Assembly: GCA_963788185.1 (NCBI GenBank)
Contig: CAWBGE010000023.1
Coordinates: 62,001 to 126,000 of the forward strand
Length of the DNA stretch: 64,000 nt
Reading direction: 5' to 3'
DNA from: CAIWHR01 sp963788185
GTDB lineage: Bacteria > Pseudomonadota > Gammaproteobacteria > Burkholderiales > Casimicrobiaceae
Shown here: positions 9,325-18,822 of the stretch, piece by piece
How the letters are laid out: every line of letters begins with the position of its first letter
Numbering within the stretch: position 1 is the stretch's first letter
Program-made: the position numbers and the translations under genes
The notes under the pieces: model-generated
What the model was told of the DNA's origin: nothing
The model's input: the letters and a program-made list of their open reading frames with translations, nothing else
The model's database searches: none

Positions 9325-9739
9325 GGCAGGCTCCTCCTGAAGAACGACACCTGATTGACAGACAAAGCTGATGGTTTGCGGGGCCGCGCGGTCTTATTGT
9401 TGAACTTCGAGCGTGCCACCATCGCCCTGGCCGTGCGGCCAAAGTGGGCGGAGTATAGCGACATTCTGCTCGCCGCAACAAGTAACTTCGCGTGCCAGTT
9501 GAAGGGGTGTATCCCGTGCGATCCGGTCGATCGGCTTCAGCATCAATTCCGCGATCACCGTCGCTGCAGCGCAGCATCCCTGCGCCGACTGACTGTTCTC
9601 GCGTGCGCACATATGACACCGGGTTATCCGCACGAAATGCCGACGAAGCGGGCATGCTCGGAAGCGCCGGCGCGCGACGAGTTCGTCCGCCGCTTCTTGA
9701 TAGTATTCGAGGCTAGAGCTCCGACCACGAGGAAGCGTC
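9325..9739. other. Divergent intergenic region between symporter copy 2 and the symporter-kinase operon
   Basis: These 415 bases hold no convincing gene; short frames on both strands lack ribosome sites and family features. It must hold the promoters of both flanking operons. On the minus strand a TATACT (9457 down to 9452) is a good -10 element, with only a weak TTGTTG 18 bases upstream, so an activator may be needed. On the plus side a GAGGAAG lies before the ATG at 9740. Confidence 0.5.
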
Positions 9740-9943
9740 ATGCCAAGATCGCCCGTCACGCCGCAACGCCTGGTGGCGTTGTTTCTCCTGGGCATGCTGA
9801 TCCTCAACTATCCGCTGCTGCCGCTGTTCAATGATCGCGGAACGCTGTTCGGGGTGCCGGCGCTGTATGCGTATATCTTCATCGCCTGGGGCGCCCTGAT
9901 CGCCCTCATCGGCGCGGTGGTCGAGCAAAGCCGACAGCCTTGA
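9740..9943 (+). CDS. Small two-helix membrane protein before the symporter-kinase fusion
   Basis: This 67-residue protein is almost entirely two helices (about 12-29 and 40-61) joined by a short loop. It has GAGGAAG ahead of the ATG and lies 31 bases before the symporter-kinase gene in the same direction. By analogy with DUF4212 proteins ahead of the two stand-alone symporters it may be an accessory subunit of the sensor, but it is a different family; I do not recognise it further. Confidence 0.7.
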   Translation: MPRSPVTPQRLVALFLLGMLILNYPLLPLFNDRGTLFGVPALYAYIFIAWGALIALIGAVVEQSRQP

Positions 9944-9974
9944 TGGCATCAACCCGCACATCCTTGGCGCGGAC

Positions 9975-12728
9975 ATGCTGAACGCCTGGGTCGTCGTTCC
10001 CGTTGCGCTGGCCTATCTCGGCGCCCTGTTCGCGCTTGCCTACTATGCCGACTGGCGTGCCGATCACGGCCGTTCGCTGATCGCCAACCCGTACATCTAC
10101 GCCTTGTCGCTGGGTGTCTACGCGACCGCGTGGACGTTCTACGGCAGCGTCGGACGCGCGGCCGCCAACGGCGTCGGCTTTCTGCCGATCTACCTTGGGC
10201 CGACGCTGATGATGGCGCTGTGGTGGATCGTCATCCGCAAGATCATCCGCATCAGCAAGGCGCATCGGATCACGTCGCTGGCCGACTTTGTTTCATCCCG
10301 CTACGGCAAGAGCGCATTGCTCGCCGGCTTCGTGACGATCATCGCGGTCGTCGGCGTCATTCCCTACATCGCGCTGCAGCTGAAGGCCGTCTCCAGCAGC
10401 TACACGATTCTCGTCCACTATCCGGAGATCGTGATGCCGGCGCACGCGGCCACCGTGCCGATCGCCGCGGACACGGCGTTCTGGGTCGCCTTGCTCCTCG
10501 CCGCCTTCGCCATCCTCTTCGGAACCCGTCATCTCGACGCCTCCGAGCGGCACGAAGGGCTGGTGGCGGCGATTGCCTTCGAGTCGATCGTCAAGCTGAT
10601 CGCCTTTCTTGCCGTCGGCGCGTTCGTCACCTGGGGCATCTTCGACGGATTGGGCGACATCTTTGCGCGCGCTTCGGCCAGCGCCAGGCTCGCGCCGTTG
10701 CTGGCGCCGCTCTCCGTCACCGGCGCCTACGCGAGCTGGGCGTGGCTGATGCTCCTCTCAGCGCTGGCGATCATGTTCCTGCCCCGCCAGTTCCAGGTTG
10801 CCGTCGTCGAGAACGTCAACGAGGATCACCTGCACAAGGCGGCATGGCTGTTTCCGCTTTACATGCTGGCCATCAACGTGTTCGTCGTCCCGATCGCGTT
10901 CGGCGGCATCCTGCATTTCGGTGCCGACACCGTCGATGCCGACACCTTCGTGCTCGCGCTGCCGATGGCCCGGCAGCAGCAGGCGCTGACGCTGCTGGTG
11001 TTCATCGGCGGCCTCTCGGCAGCGACCGGGATGGTCATCGTCGAGACCATCGCGCTGTCCACGATGGTGTGCAACGACCTGGTGATGCCGGTGCTGCTGC
11101 GAATGCGGTCGCTGCGACTCGCCGAGCGCACCGATCTCTCGTGGCTGCTGCTCGCGATTCGGCGCAGCGCCATTGTCGCGGTGATCATGCTCGGGTACCT
11201 CTACTTCCGGCTCGCGGGCGAAGCCTATGCGCTGGTCGCCATCGGCCTCATCTCCTTCGCGGCAGTGGCCCAGTTCGCGCCGGCGATTCTGGGCGGAATC
11301 TACTGGAAGGCCGCGACGCGACGCGGTGCGCTCGCGGGCCTGGGAGCGGGCTTTGCCGTCTGGCTCTACACCCTCCTTCTGCCCTCGTTCGCCAAGTCGG
11401 GCTGGCTGCCCGGCGGATTCCTGCGCGACGGCCCGTGGGGGATCGCGCTGCTCAAGCCGCACGAGTTCCTCGGGCTCACCGGCCTCGATGAGATCACCCA
11501 CGCGATGCTGTGGAGCATGATCGCCAATGTCGGCGCCTATGTCGCCGTGTCGGTGCTCACCCGGCCCGACGTGGCAGAACAGGCGCAGGCTGCGCGCTTC
11601 GTCGACATCTTCAAGCATGGCGACGAAGGCCTCGGTGCGCACTTCTGGAAGGGCTCCGCCTCGTTGCCGGAACTCAACGCGCTGCTTGCCCGTTTTCTCG
11701 GTCCGGTCGGGGCGGGCGCCGCCGTCGCCGATTACGCGCAGCGGCGCGGACTTTCCGCTCCCGCCGAGCTGATCGCCGACGGAGACTTCGTGCATTTCGC
11801 CGAGACTGCGCTGGCCGGCGCGATCGGCGGTGCTTCGGCACGGATCATGGTGGCCGCCACCGTCAAGGAGGAGGCACTGTCGCTGGACGAGGTGCGGTCG
11901 ATGCTGGACGAGGCTTCGCAGGTCATCGCCTACAGCCACCAACTGGAGCGCAAGTCGGGCGAACTCGAAGCCGCAACGGCGGAACTGCGCGCCGCCAACG
12001 AGCGATTGCAGGAACTCGACCGGATGAAGGACGATTTCGTCGCGACGGTGACGCATGAACTGCGCACTCCGCTGACCTCGATCCGCGCATTCTCCGAGAT
12101 CCTGCACGACAACCCGCAGCTCGATGCCGCGGAGCGCACCCGATTCCTCGGCATCATCATCAAGGAGAGCGAACGCCTCACCCGCCTCATCAACCAGGTC
12201 CTCGACCTCGCCAAGCTCGACTCGGGACGCGCCGAGTGGACGGTGACGGCGATCGACCTCCGGGAAATCGTCGACGAGGCGATCACCGCGACGAGCCAGC
12301 TCTTCCGCGACAGGAACGTGAGCCTCGACACGCACTTCGACGGCAACATCCCGTTGATCCAGGCCGATCGCGATCGGCTGATGCAGGTGATCATCAATCT
12401 GCTGTCGAACGCGGTAAAGTTCGTCGAGACGGACGTCGGGCGGGTCGTCGTGGCACTGGGCGCGGTCGGGGGGGGCGTGCGGGTCGCCGTGTCCGACAAT
12501 GGCCCGGGAATCCTCCCGGAAGATCTGTCGACGATTTTCGAGAAGTTTCGCCAAGCCGGCGATACCATGACGGCCAAGCCGCACGGCACCGGGCTGGGCT
12601 TGCCGATAAGCCGGCAGATCATCGAGCACTTCGGCGGCAGGCTCTGGGGCGAGAGCGCGCCCGGTCAGGGCGCGACGTTCATCTTCACGCTCCCGGCCAG
12701 CGGCGTGCATGGGACGACGGCACACTGA
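9975..12728 (+). CDS. Sodium/solute symporter fused to histidine kinase (CbrA-like sensor)
   Basis: The product has 917 residues. Residues 1-580 are an SSS-family transporter with about 13 helices (FYGSVGRAAANGVGFLPIYLG near the start). A coiled linker rich in E/L/A (about 640-685) leads to the DHp domain with H694 in TVTHELRTPLTSI and an ATPase domain with NLLSNAVKF, DNGPGI and GTGLGLPIS. There is no fused receiver, so it is shorter than some CrbS-type proteins. CbrA and CrbS relatives sense nutrient (histidine, acetate) through the transporter part and activate acs or catabolic genes. Together with the receiver gene 82 bases downstream and acs 3.7 kb away, an acetate-responsive system is the best reading. 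Confidence 0.92.
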   Translation: MLNAWVVVPVALAYLGALFALAYYADWRADHGRSLIANPYIYALSLGVYATAWTFYGSVGRAAANGVGFLPIYLGPTLMMALWWIVIRKIIRISKAHRITSLADFVSSRYGKSALLAGFVTIIAVVGVIPYIALQLKAVSSSYTILVHYPEIVMPAHAATVPIAADTAFWVALLLAAFAILFGTRHLDASERHEGLVAAIAFESIVKLIAFLAVGAFVTWGIFDGLGDIFARASASARLAPLLAPLSVTGAYASWAWLMLLSALAIMFLPRQFQVAVVENVNEDHLHKAAWLFPLYMLAINVFVVPIAFGGILHFGADTVDADTFVLALPMARQQQALTLLVFIGGLSAATGMVIVETIALSTMVCNDLVMPVLLRMRSLRLAERTDLSWLLLAIRRSAIVAVIMLGYLYFRLAGEAYALVAIGLISFAAVAQFAPAILGGIYWKAATRRGALAGLGAGFAVWLYTLLLPSFAKSGWLPGGFLRDGPWGIALLKPHEFLGLTGLDEITHAMLWSMIANVGAYVAVSVLTRPDVAEQAQAARFVDIFKHGDEGLGAHFWKGSASLPELNALLARFLGPVGAGAAVADYAQRRGLSAPAELIADGDFVHFAETALAGAIGGASARIMVAATVKEEALSLDEVRSMLDEASQVIAYSHQLERKSGELEAATAELRAANERLQELDRMKDDFVATVTHELRTPLTSIRAFSEILHDNPQLDAAERTRFLGIIIKESERLTRLINQVLDLAKLDSGRAEWTVTAIDLREIVDEAITATSQLFRDRNVSLDTHFDGNIPLIQADRDRLMQVIINLLSNAVKFVETDVGRVVVALGAVGGGVRVAVSDNGPGILPEDLSTIFEKFRQAGDTMTAKPHGTGLGLPISRQIIEHFGGRLWGESAPGQGATFIFTLPASGVHGTTAH

Positions 12729-12810
12729 GCAGCGGCGCGACACGGCGCCGGGAACACCCAGACAGACCGGCGGCACTTGAACCGCGGGCACAAGGACAAG
12801 GAGGAGTTCG

Positions 12811-13179
12811 ATGGGAAAGAAGGTCCTGATCGCCGACGACGAGCCCAACATCGTCGCATCGCTCGAGTTTCTGATGCGGCAGAAGGGCTACGAAGTTCGC
12901 GTTGCCGACACCGGTGCCGAGGCTCTGGCGGCGGTAGCCGCGTTCGGGCCCGATCTGGTGCTGCTCGATGTCATGATGCCGCAGATGAGTGGTTACGATG
13001 TCTGCCAGAAGATCCGTGCCACCGAGATGGGGCAGCGAATCCGGATCATCATGCTGTCGGCCAAGGGACGCGAGACGGAAGTGAGCAAAGGCCTCGCGGT
13101 CGGTGCCGACGCTTACGTCACCAAGCCCTTCTCGACCAAGGAACTCGTCGACCGCGTCCAGGAGATGCTGGGCGAATGA
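12811..13179 (+). CDS. Single-domain response regulator
   Basis: The product has 122 residues and consists of a receiver only: D9/D10 and E11, phospho-acceptor D53 in LLDVMMPQ, and K105 in YVTKPF. No output domain follows, so it acts by protein contact or as a phosphate relay. AAGGAGG lies before the ATG. It follows the symporter-kinase gene and its stop overlaps the start of the DnaQ-like sensor gene (ATGA), so these three are one unit. Confidence 0.92.
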   Translation: MGKKVLIADDEPNIVASLEFLMRQKGYEVRVADTGAEALAAVAAFGPDLVLLDVMMPQMSGYDVCQKIRATEMGQRIRIIMLSAKGRETEVSKGLAVGADAYVTKPFSTKELVDRVQEMLGE

Positions 13180-15401
13180 CCCGCGAATCTTCCGCGGCCG
13201 CGCGGCCGGCCGGACCGGGCCGCCGCGACTGGATCCTGTACGCCGTCATCCTCGGGGGGGCGTGGCTGCTGCTGATGGCCCTCTTCGCGCTGCTCCTCGC
13301 TGTCGCCGGATCGACGCTGAGCCCCGAAGAGTTTGACTTGCTGCTTCCGATCGCGCAGGGCCGGATCGGAATCGCCGCAGTCATCGCCATCGTCATCGTC
13401 CTGCCGCTGGGCATTGCCGTGCCGCCGCTGTTCAATCGCTACGTCGCTGCTCCGCGCCAGCTTGCCGAGGCATCGCGCATCGTCCTGTCGGCCAATTCCG
13501 CGCACCGGGTAACCCCTGGGGGATCGGCCGAGAACCGGCAGCTCGCGGAAGTCATCAACAGTTTTGCCGGGGCCTACCAGTCGCTGCAGCAGGACGTCGA
13601 GCTGCGGATCCACGAGGCGAATGTGCGCATCGAAGAGGAGCGCAACCGGCTCGCCGCGCTGATGTCGGAACTCGCGCAGAGCGTGATCGTCTGCAATGTC
13701 GAGGGGCGCGTGCTGCTGTACAACTCCCGCGCCGAGCGCTTGCTGCGCAAGCCGCTCGCGAGCGCCGCCGCAGGGGCCAAGGCGCACGGCATGATCGGGC
13801 TCGGGCGCTCGATTTTCGCGGTCTTCGACCGCGACCTCATCATCCACGGCCTCGAGCGCACGCAGGAGCAATCGCGTCGCGGCAACGCCGCCCCGGTGGC
13901 AAGCTTCGTGGCCACCGCTCCGGGCGGGCAGCTGGTCCGCGTGCAACTCGCTCCGGTCGTTGCCCCCCGCGCATCGACGGGCACAGCGAACGAGGAGCAG
14001 CCGATCACCGGCTTCGTGCTGATCCTCGAAGACATCACGCGCAGCATCGGCAGGAGCGGCCGCCGGGACAAGCTGCTGCAGACCCTCACGCAGGGCACAC
14101 GCGCATCGCTGGCCAACATGCGTGCGGCGGTGGAAACGGTCACCTCGTTCCCGGACATGGAAACCGCCGCGCAGAGCCGTTTCCTGGGCATCATCCGCGA
14201 TGAGGCCGGTGCCTTGAGCGCCCGCCTCGACCGGATTGCCGCCGAGTATGCCGATTCGCTGACGACCGAGTGGCCGCTCGAGGAGATGCGGGGTGTCGAC
14301 CTCATCGAAGCTGCCCGGCGCCAGATCGAAACCGGCCTCGGCCTTTTCACCAAGCGCGAGGAGATCGACGAGGCGATCTGGCTCAAGGTGGACAGCTATT
14401 CGCTGATCCAGGCCTTCGTCTATGTCGCGCGCAGGCTGCAGGAAGAGTTCCAGATCCGCGAAATCCGGTTTGCGCTCGCCGACGCCGGCGCACTTGCCCA
14501 CCTCGACCTCATATGGACCGGCGCCCCGCTGGACGTCGAGACGCAGATGGCCTGGCAGGCGGAGTCCATGGCGTCGGGCGGGGAGGCGTACCCGATCACG
14601 CTCACCGAGATCGTTGCCCGTCACGATGCCGAGATCTGGTACCAGATCAACAAGCCGACGTTCCGTGAGTTCTTCCGCATCGCGATTCCCGTGACACGAC
14701 CCGACGAGGCGGCGCTCAATACGCCGCTCGCGGTCGAGAGCCGTCCCGAATATTACGACTTCGACCTCTTCAACCAGCCGGGTCAGACTCCCGAACTCGA
14801 CGACCGGCTGCTGACGGACCTGAGCTATGCGGTGTTCGACACCGAGACCACCGGGCTCTCGCCTTCCGAGGGTGACGAGATCGTCTCGATGGGTGCGGTG
14901 CGAATCGTCAACGGCCGGTTGCTGGAGCACGAGGTTTTCGAGCAGCTCATCGACCCCGGCCGCCCGATGTCGCGCAAGGCCGCGGAGATCACCGGCATCG
15001 ACGATGCGATGCTGGCCGGACAGCCGACCATCGACAAGGTGCTGCCCGCCTTCCACGAGTTTTGCGAGGACACAGTGCTGGTCGCGCACAACGCGGCCTT
15101 CGACATGCGTTTCCTGCAACTCAAGGAGGCGGCCACCGGCGTCCGTTTCACGCAGCCGGTGCTGGACACGCTCCTGCTCTCGGCGCTGATCCACCCGAGC
15201 CTTGATGGCCACGGGCTCGAAGCTATCGCGGAACGCCTCGGCGTCAACATCATCGGACGCCACACCGCGCTGGGAGACGCAATCGTCACCGGGCAGGTCT
15301 TCCTGCGCCTGGTTCCCCTGCTCGCGGAGCGCGGCATCCGCACCCTGAAGCAGGCGCGCGAAGCGTCCGCGACCACGTTCTACGCGCGCATCGAATATTG
15401 A
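13176..15401 (+). CDS. Sensor-like membrane protein with C-terminal DnaQ-type 3'-5' exonuclease
   Basis: The product has 741 residues. The N-terminus has two helices (about 20-45 and 62-88), then a HAMP/PAS-like region (about 100-280) and a helical stretch placed like a kinase DHp but with no phosphorylatable HE motif or convincing ATPase box. From about 548 it is a DEDDh exonuclease: D555 and E557 in FDTETTG, NAAFD, and the H of GRHTALGDA. The ATG overlaps the receiver gene stop; longer readings run through that gene. Such exonuclease fusions occur in acs/symporter clusters of proteobacteria, but what nucleic acid, if any, is cut is unknown. It could instead be a degenerate kinase with a captured nuclease. 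Confidence 0.88.
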   Translation: MTRESSAAARPAGPGRRDWILYAVILGGAWLLLMALFALLLAVAGSTLSPEEFDLLLPIAQGRIGIAAVIAIVIVLPLGIAVPPLFNRYVAAPRQLAEASRIVLSANSAHRVTPGGSAENRQLAEVINSFAGAYQSLQQDVELRIHEANVRIEEERNRLAALMSELAQSVIVCNVEGRVLLYNSRAERLLRKPLASAAAGAKAHGMIGLGRSIFAVFDRDLIIHGLERTQEQSRRGNAAPVASFVATAPGGQLVRVQLAPVVAPRASTGTANEEQPITGFVLILEDITRSIGRSGRRDKLLQTLTQGTRASLANMRAAVETVTSFPDMETAAQSRFLGIIRDEAGALSARLDRIAAEYADSLTTEWPLEEMRGVDLIEAARRQIETGLGLFTKREEIDEAIWLKVDSYSLIQAFVYVARRLQEEFQIREIRFALADAGALAHLDLIWTGAPLDVETQMAWQAESMASGGEAYPITLTEIVARHDAEIWYQINKPTFREFFRIAIPVTRPDEAALNTPLAVESRPEYYDFDLFNQPGQTPELDDRLLTDLSYAVFDTETTGLSPSEGDEIVSMGAVRIVNGRLLEHEVFEQLIDPGRPMSRKAAEITGIDDAMLAGQPTIDKVLPAFHEFCEDTVLVAHNAAFDMRFLQLKEAATGVRFTQPVLDTLLLSALIHPSLDGHGLEAIAERLGVNIIGRHTALGDAIVTGQVFLRLVPLLAERGIRTLKQAREASATTFYARIEY

Positions 15402-15454
15402 CTCCGTCCGGACAGGCGAACCTCTGCCCGGATGGATTGACGCGCGCGACGGCC

Positions 15455-16030
15455 CTACCGCGGCGTCGCCTTCAACCCGGTGTCGCGCTCGAGTTGCCGC
15501 GCCACCTTGGGCTCGAAGGTGGCGAGATGGTCGAGGATCTTCTGCGTCTCGTCGTGGTGGCCGAGGTCGCGCTGCACGCGTGCGAGCTGGTACCAGCCGT
15601 AGGGGCTCATCGGCTGCAGCTTGGTGTTCTTCTTGAGCGGCGCAAGCGCCTCGTCGAGGCGATGCGTCGCGATCAGCGACAGCGCGAGCCCGTAATGGGC
15701 GCGATCGTGCGCGGCGTTGCGCGCGATGGCCTCGCCGAACGCCGCCATCGCCGCGTCGTGATCGTTCATCTGCTGCAGCAGAAAGCCGCGATTGAAGTGC
15801 GCGTCGGCGTCGTCAGGCTTGAGTGCCACCACGCGGTCGAACAGCGCTAACGCGTCGCGCTTCTCCCCCGCCTGCGCGCGCTGGAATCCCAGTGACGCCA
15901 GCGCCAGCGCATCGTCGGGATCGAGTTCCAGCATGCGTCGATACCACCGCATCGCCATCGCGCGCTGGCGGAACAGCATCGACCAGGCCGCCATCTGGTC
16001 GTAGAACCCGCGCTTGATCCTGTTTCGCAT
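15455..16030 (-). CDS. Tetratricopeptide-repeat protein
   Basis: The product has 191 residues with four or so TPR units, for example ALASLGFQRAQAGEKRDAL and the following 34-residue repeats. There is no signal peptide. It probably scaffolds protein contacts; no partner is evident. It lies 10 bases downstream of a small membrane protein gene and converges with the exonuclease gene, 53 bases apart. Confidence 0.8.
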   Translation of the reverse strand: MRNRIKRGFYDQMAAWSMLFRQRAMAMRWYRRMLELDPDDALALASLGFQRAQAGEKRDALALFDRVVALKPDDADAHFNRGFLLQQMNDHDAAMAAFGEAIARNAAHDRAHYGLALSLIATHRLDEALAPLKKNTKLQPMSPYGWYQLARVQRDLGHHDETQKILDHLATFEPKVARQLERDTGLKATPR

Positions 16031-16040
16031 GCCGCCCCGA

Positions 16041-16379
16041 TCAATTGCCCTGCAGGCACTGAGCTACAGGAATTCCCGCGCCGACGCAGAGATTCGCGAT
16101 CGCGATCATCGTCCAGAGGTACGCCACCGCGAGCAGCGACAGCGCCACCAGCGGCAGATGACGATCGGCAACGAACTTCGGCGTGATGAATCGGGCGAGC
16201 CGGGTCACCGGCGAACCGACGACCTCCAGCAGGCGGTAGAAGAAATTCGCCTTCGGCTCCTGCCCGAACGCCCGCGTCAGCACGAAGACGATCCCCTGCC
16301 CCGCCAGTGCCAGCAGAGGTATCGAGAGCAGCAGCTGGATGAGGCGCAACCAGAACAGCGAGGATTGGATATCGGCCAC
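16041..16379 (-). CDS. Small membrane protein of unknown function
   Basis: The product has 112 residues with helices near 10-35 and 75-98 and a middle segment containing FGQEPKANFFYRLLEVVGSPVTRLARFITPKFV. This resembles the YggT-like pattern of short helices but is not an assignment I can defend. It precedes the TPR gene by 10 bases in the same direction; the acs terminator lies just upstream. Confidence 0.65.
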   Translation of the reverse strand: MADIQSSLFWLRLIQLLLSIPLLALAGQGIVFVLTRAFGQEPKANFFYRLLEVVGSPVTRLARFITPKFVADRHLPLVALSLLAVAYLWTMIAIANLCVGAGIPVAQCLQGN

Positions 16380-16405
16380 GGTAAAGCTGTCGGCAAGACA
16401 AGGAT

Positions 16406-16441
16406 GAAAACGGGCGGCGCCGGATTACCCGACGCCGCCCG
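16406..16441 (-). terminator. Rho-independent terminator of acs
   Basis: On the minus strand a nine-base-pair stem (CGGGCGGCG with CGCCGCCCG), extended inside by CGG/CCG around GTAAT, is followed by TTTT. It starts about 40 bases after the acs stop codon. Confidence 0.88.
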
Positions 16442-16480
16442 CATTCTATAGCACCCCGCGCTCGGGAGCCTGCGCGCCGG

Positions 16481-18445
16481 TCAGTTCACCTGCTTCAGCT
16501 GATCGAGGATTCCCGGATTCTCGAGCGTCGAGGTGTCCTGCGTGATCTCCTCGTCCTTGGCGATCGAGCGCAGCAGGCGGCGCATGATCTTGCCGGAACG
16601 GGTCTTGGGGAGGTTCTCGCCGAAGCGGATGTCCTTGGGCTTCGCGATCGGCCCGATTTCCTTGGCCACCCAGTCGCGCAACTCCTTGGCGATTCTGTCG
16701 GCTTCGGCGCCGCTGGGCCGCGCCTGCTTCAGCACGACGAACGCGCACACCGCCTCGCCGGTCATATCGTCGGGACGGCCCACGACCGCGGCCTCGGCGA
16801 CGTGCGGATTGGCGACCAGCGCCGACTCGATCTCCATGGTGCCGAGACGATGGCCGGAGACGTTGAGCACGTCGTCGATGCGCCCCATGATCCAGAAGTA
16901 CCCGTCGAGATCGCGGTTGGCGCCGTCGCCGGCAAGATAGAGCCTGCCACCCAGATCCTCGGGGAAATACGACTTCCTGTAGCGATCGGGATCGCCCCAG
17001 ATGGTGCGGATCATCATCGGCCACGGCCGCTTGATGACCAGGAAGCCACCCTTGCCCCATTCGACGTCGTGCCCGGTTTCGTCGACGATCGCCGCGTGGA
17101 TGCCGGGCAGCGGGAACGTGCAGGAACCCGGCTTCAGCGGCGTGGCCCCCGGCATCGGCGAGATCATGTGGGCGCCGGTTTCCGTCTGCCACCAGGTGTC
17201 GACGATCGGGCAGCGCGATCCGCCGACGTGCGTGTAGTACCACATCCACGCTTCGGGATTGATCGGCTCGCCGACCGAGCCCAGCAGGCGCAGGCTGGAC
17301 AGATCGAACTTCTGCGGCAGGTCGGCGCCCAGCTTGATCAGCGCGCGGATCGCCGTCGGCGCCGTATAGAAGATGGAGACCTTGTGGCGCTGGATCATCT
17401 CCCAGAACCGCGATGCGCTGGGATAGGTGGGAACGCCCTCGAAGATCACCTGCGTGGCGCCGACCGCCAGCGGACCGTAGGCAACGTAGGTGTGGCCGGT
17501 GACCCAGCCCACGTCGGCGGTGCACCAGAAGACGTCGGAGGACTTGATGTCGAACGTCCACTTCATCGAGCAGACAGCACCCAGCAGATAGCCGCCGGTG
17601 GAGTGCTGGACGCCCTTCGGCTTGCCGGTGGAGCCCGACGTGTAGAGGATGAACAGCGGGTGTTCGGCCTCGACCGGTGTGACGGGGCAATCGTGCGGCA
17701 AGCCGGTGACGAGGTCGTTCCACCAGATGTCGCGCTTGTCGTCCCAGGCCACGGCGCCGCCGGTGCGGCGGTAGACGACCACGCCCTCGACCGAACTGGT
17801 GCCGCCCATCGCCAATGCCTCGTCGACGGCGGGCTTCAGCGCGATCTCCTTGCCGCCGCGCATCTGGCCGTCGGCGGTGATCACCAGCCGCGCGCCGGCG
17901 TCGACGATGCGCTCCTGGACGCTCTTGGCGGAAAAGCCGCCGAACACGACCGAGTGGATGGCGCCGATGCGCGCGCAGGCCTGCATCGCGACGACGGCCT
18001 CGATCGACATCGGCATGTAGATGAGGACGCGGTCGCCCTTCTTGATACCCAGCTTCTTGAGCCCGTTGGCGAACTGGCAGACGCGCTCGTAGACCTGCTT
18101 GTAGGTGACCCGGGTGACGGTGCCGTCGTCGGCCTCGAAGATGATCGCGCAGCGATTCGGCGTGGTGTCCAGGTGCCGGTCGAGGCAGTTGTAGGAGGCG
18201 TTGAGTTGGCCGTCCGCGAACCACTTGTAGAACGGCGCCTCGGACTCGTCCAGCGTCTGCGTGAACGGCTTGTGCCAGATGAGGTTGTCGCGTGCCAGCT
18301 TGGCCCAATAGCCGCCGTAATCCTTGTTGGCCTCGGCAACCAGGTGGTGGTAATCAGCCCGCGTCAGATGCGCCTGGGCGACGAATTCGGGGGCGGGCTC
18401 GAAAACCCGGGACTCGTTCAATATGGATTCGATCGCGTTCGTCAT
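16481..18445 (-). CDS. acs: Acetyl-CoA synthetase (AMP-forming)
   Basis: The product has 654 residues, normal for Acs. It activates acetate to acetyl-CoA through acetyl-AMP in the cytoplasm. Seen are the N-terminal ACS domain, the P-loop-like YTSGSTGKPKG, the adenylate motif WWQTETGAHM, and the C-terminal TRSGKIMRR, whose lysine (K619) is the residue normally controlled by acetylation. The start chosen is the ATG with GGAGGAGAAG just upstream; the longer frame begins in non-conserved sequence. Three SSS transporters and two sensor systems in the preceding 18 kb point to a coordinated acetate regulon. Confidence 0.97.
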   Translation of the reverse strand: MTNAIESILNESRVFEPAPEFVAQAHLTRADYHHLVAEANKDYGGYWAKLARDNLIWHKPFTQTLDESEAPFYKWFADGQLNASYNCLDRHLDTTPNRCAIIFEADDGTVTRVTYKQVYERVCQFANGLKKLGIKKGDRVLIYMPMSIEAVVAMQACARIGAIHSVVFGGFSAKSVQERIVDAGARLVITADGQMRGGKEIALKPAVDEALAMGGTSSVEGVVVYRRTGGAVAWDDKRDIWWNDLVTGLPHDCPVTPVEAEHPLFILYTSGSTGKPKGVQHSTGGYLLGAVCSMKWTFDIKSSDVFWCTADVGWVTGHTYVAYGPLAVGATQVIFEGVPTYPSASRFWEMIQRHKVSIFYTAPTAIRALIKLGADLPQKFDLSSLRLLGSVGEPINPEAWMWYYTHVGGSRCPIVDTWWQTETGAHMISPMPGATPLKPGSCTFPLPGIHAAIVDETGHDVEWGKGGFLVIKRPWPMMIRTIWGDPDRYRKSYFPEDLGGRLYLAGDGANRDLDGYFWIMGRIDDVLNVSGHRLGTMEIESALVANPHVAEAAVVGRPDDMTGEAVCAFVVLKQARPSGAEADRIAKELRDWVAKEIGPIAKPKDIRFGENLPKTRSGKIMRRLLRSIAKDEEITQDTSTLENPGILDQLKQVN

Positions 18446-18822
18446 GCTGACTTCTCCTCCTGGGGGTCGGGATGCGCGCTGAGGCAGGCACATCGTTCTC
18501 GGCAAAAAATAACGCTGCAGTCTAACCAATCGCGTGGCATTTCTGCAACGCACCCGATTGCCGCAGAGCCTGCGGGAATCCGGACACCCGCCTGAGCTTC
18601 GTCTGTCCCGTTCGCGCTCCCGACTGTATAGGGTGCGCGGCTTACGCCAGGCTTACGGCCCTCGGTTCGCGCGTCCGGGCAGGTCCACGGTGCCGAGATT
18701 ACCGGCCGCCGATCGGGGTGGGACTGCAGCCGCCGCGGCGCGGCCCCGGCATGGGTCCGCAACACCTCCGCAGAGTGCTAGACTTCCATGGTTTCTCGAA
18801 AAACGGTCCCCTCCTTTCGCCG
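18446..18822. other. Divergent intergenic region between acs and a UPF0114 gene
   Basis: These 377 bases contain no gene I can support. It should hold the acs promoter and any operator of the acetate sensors, but no clean sigma-70 or sigma-54 element stood out. Only weak matches were seen (TTGCAG with TTAGAC on the minus strand, TATAGG near 18630 on the plus strand). Confidence 0.4.
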
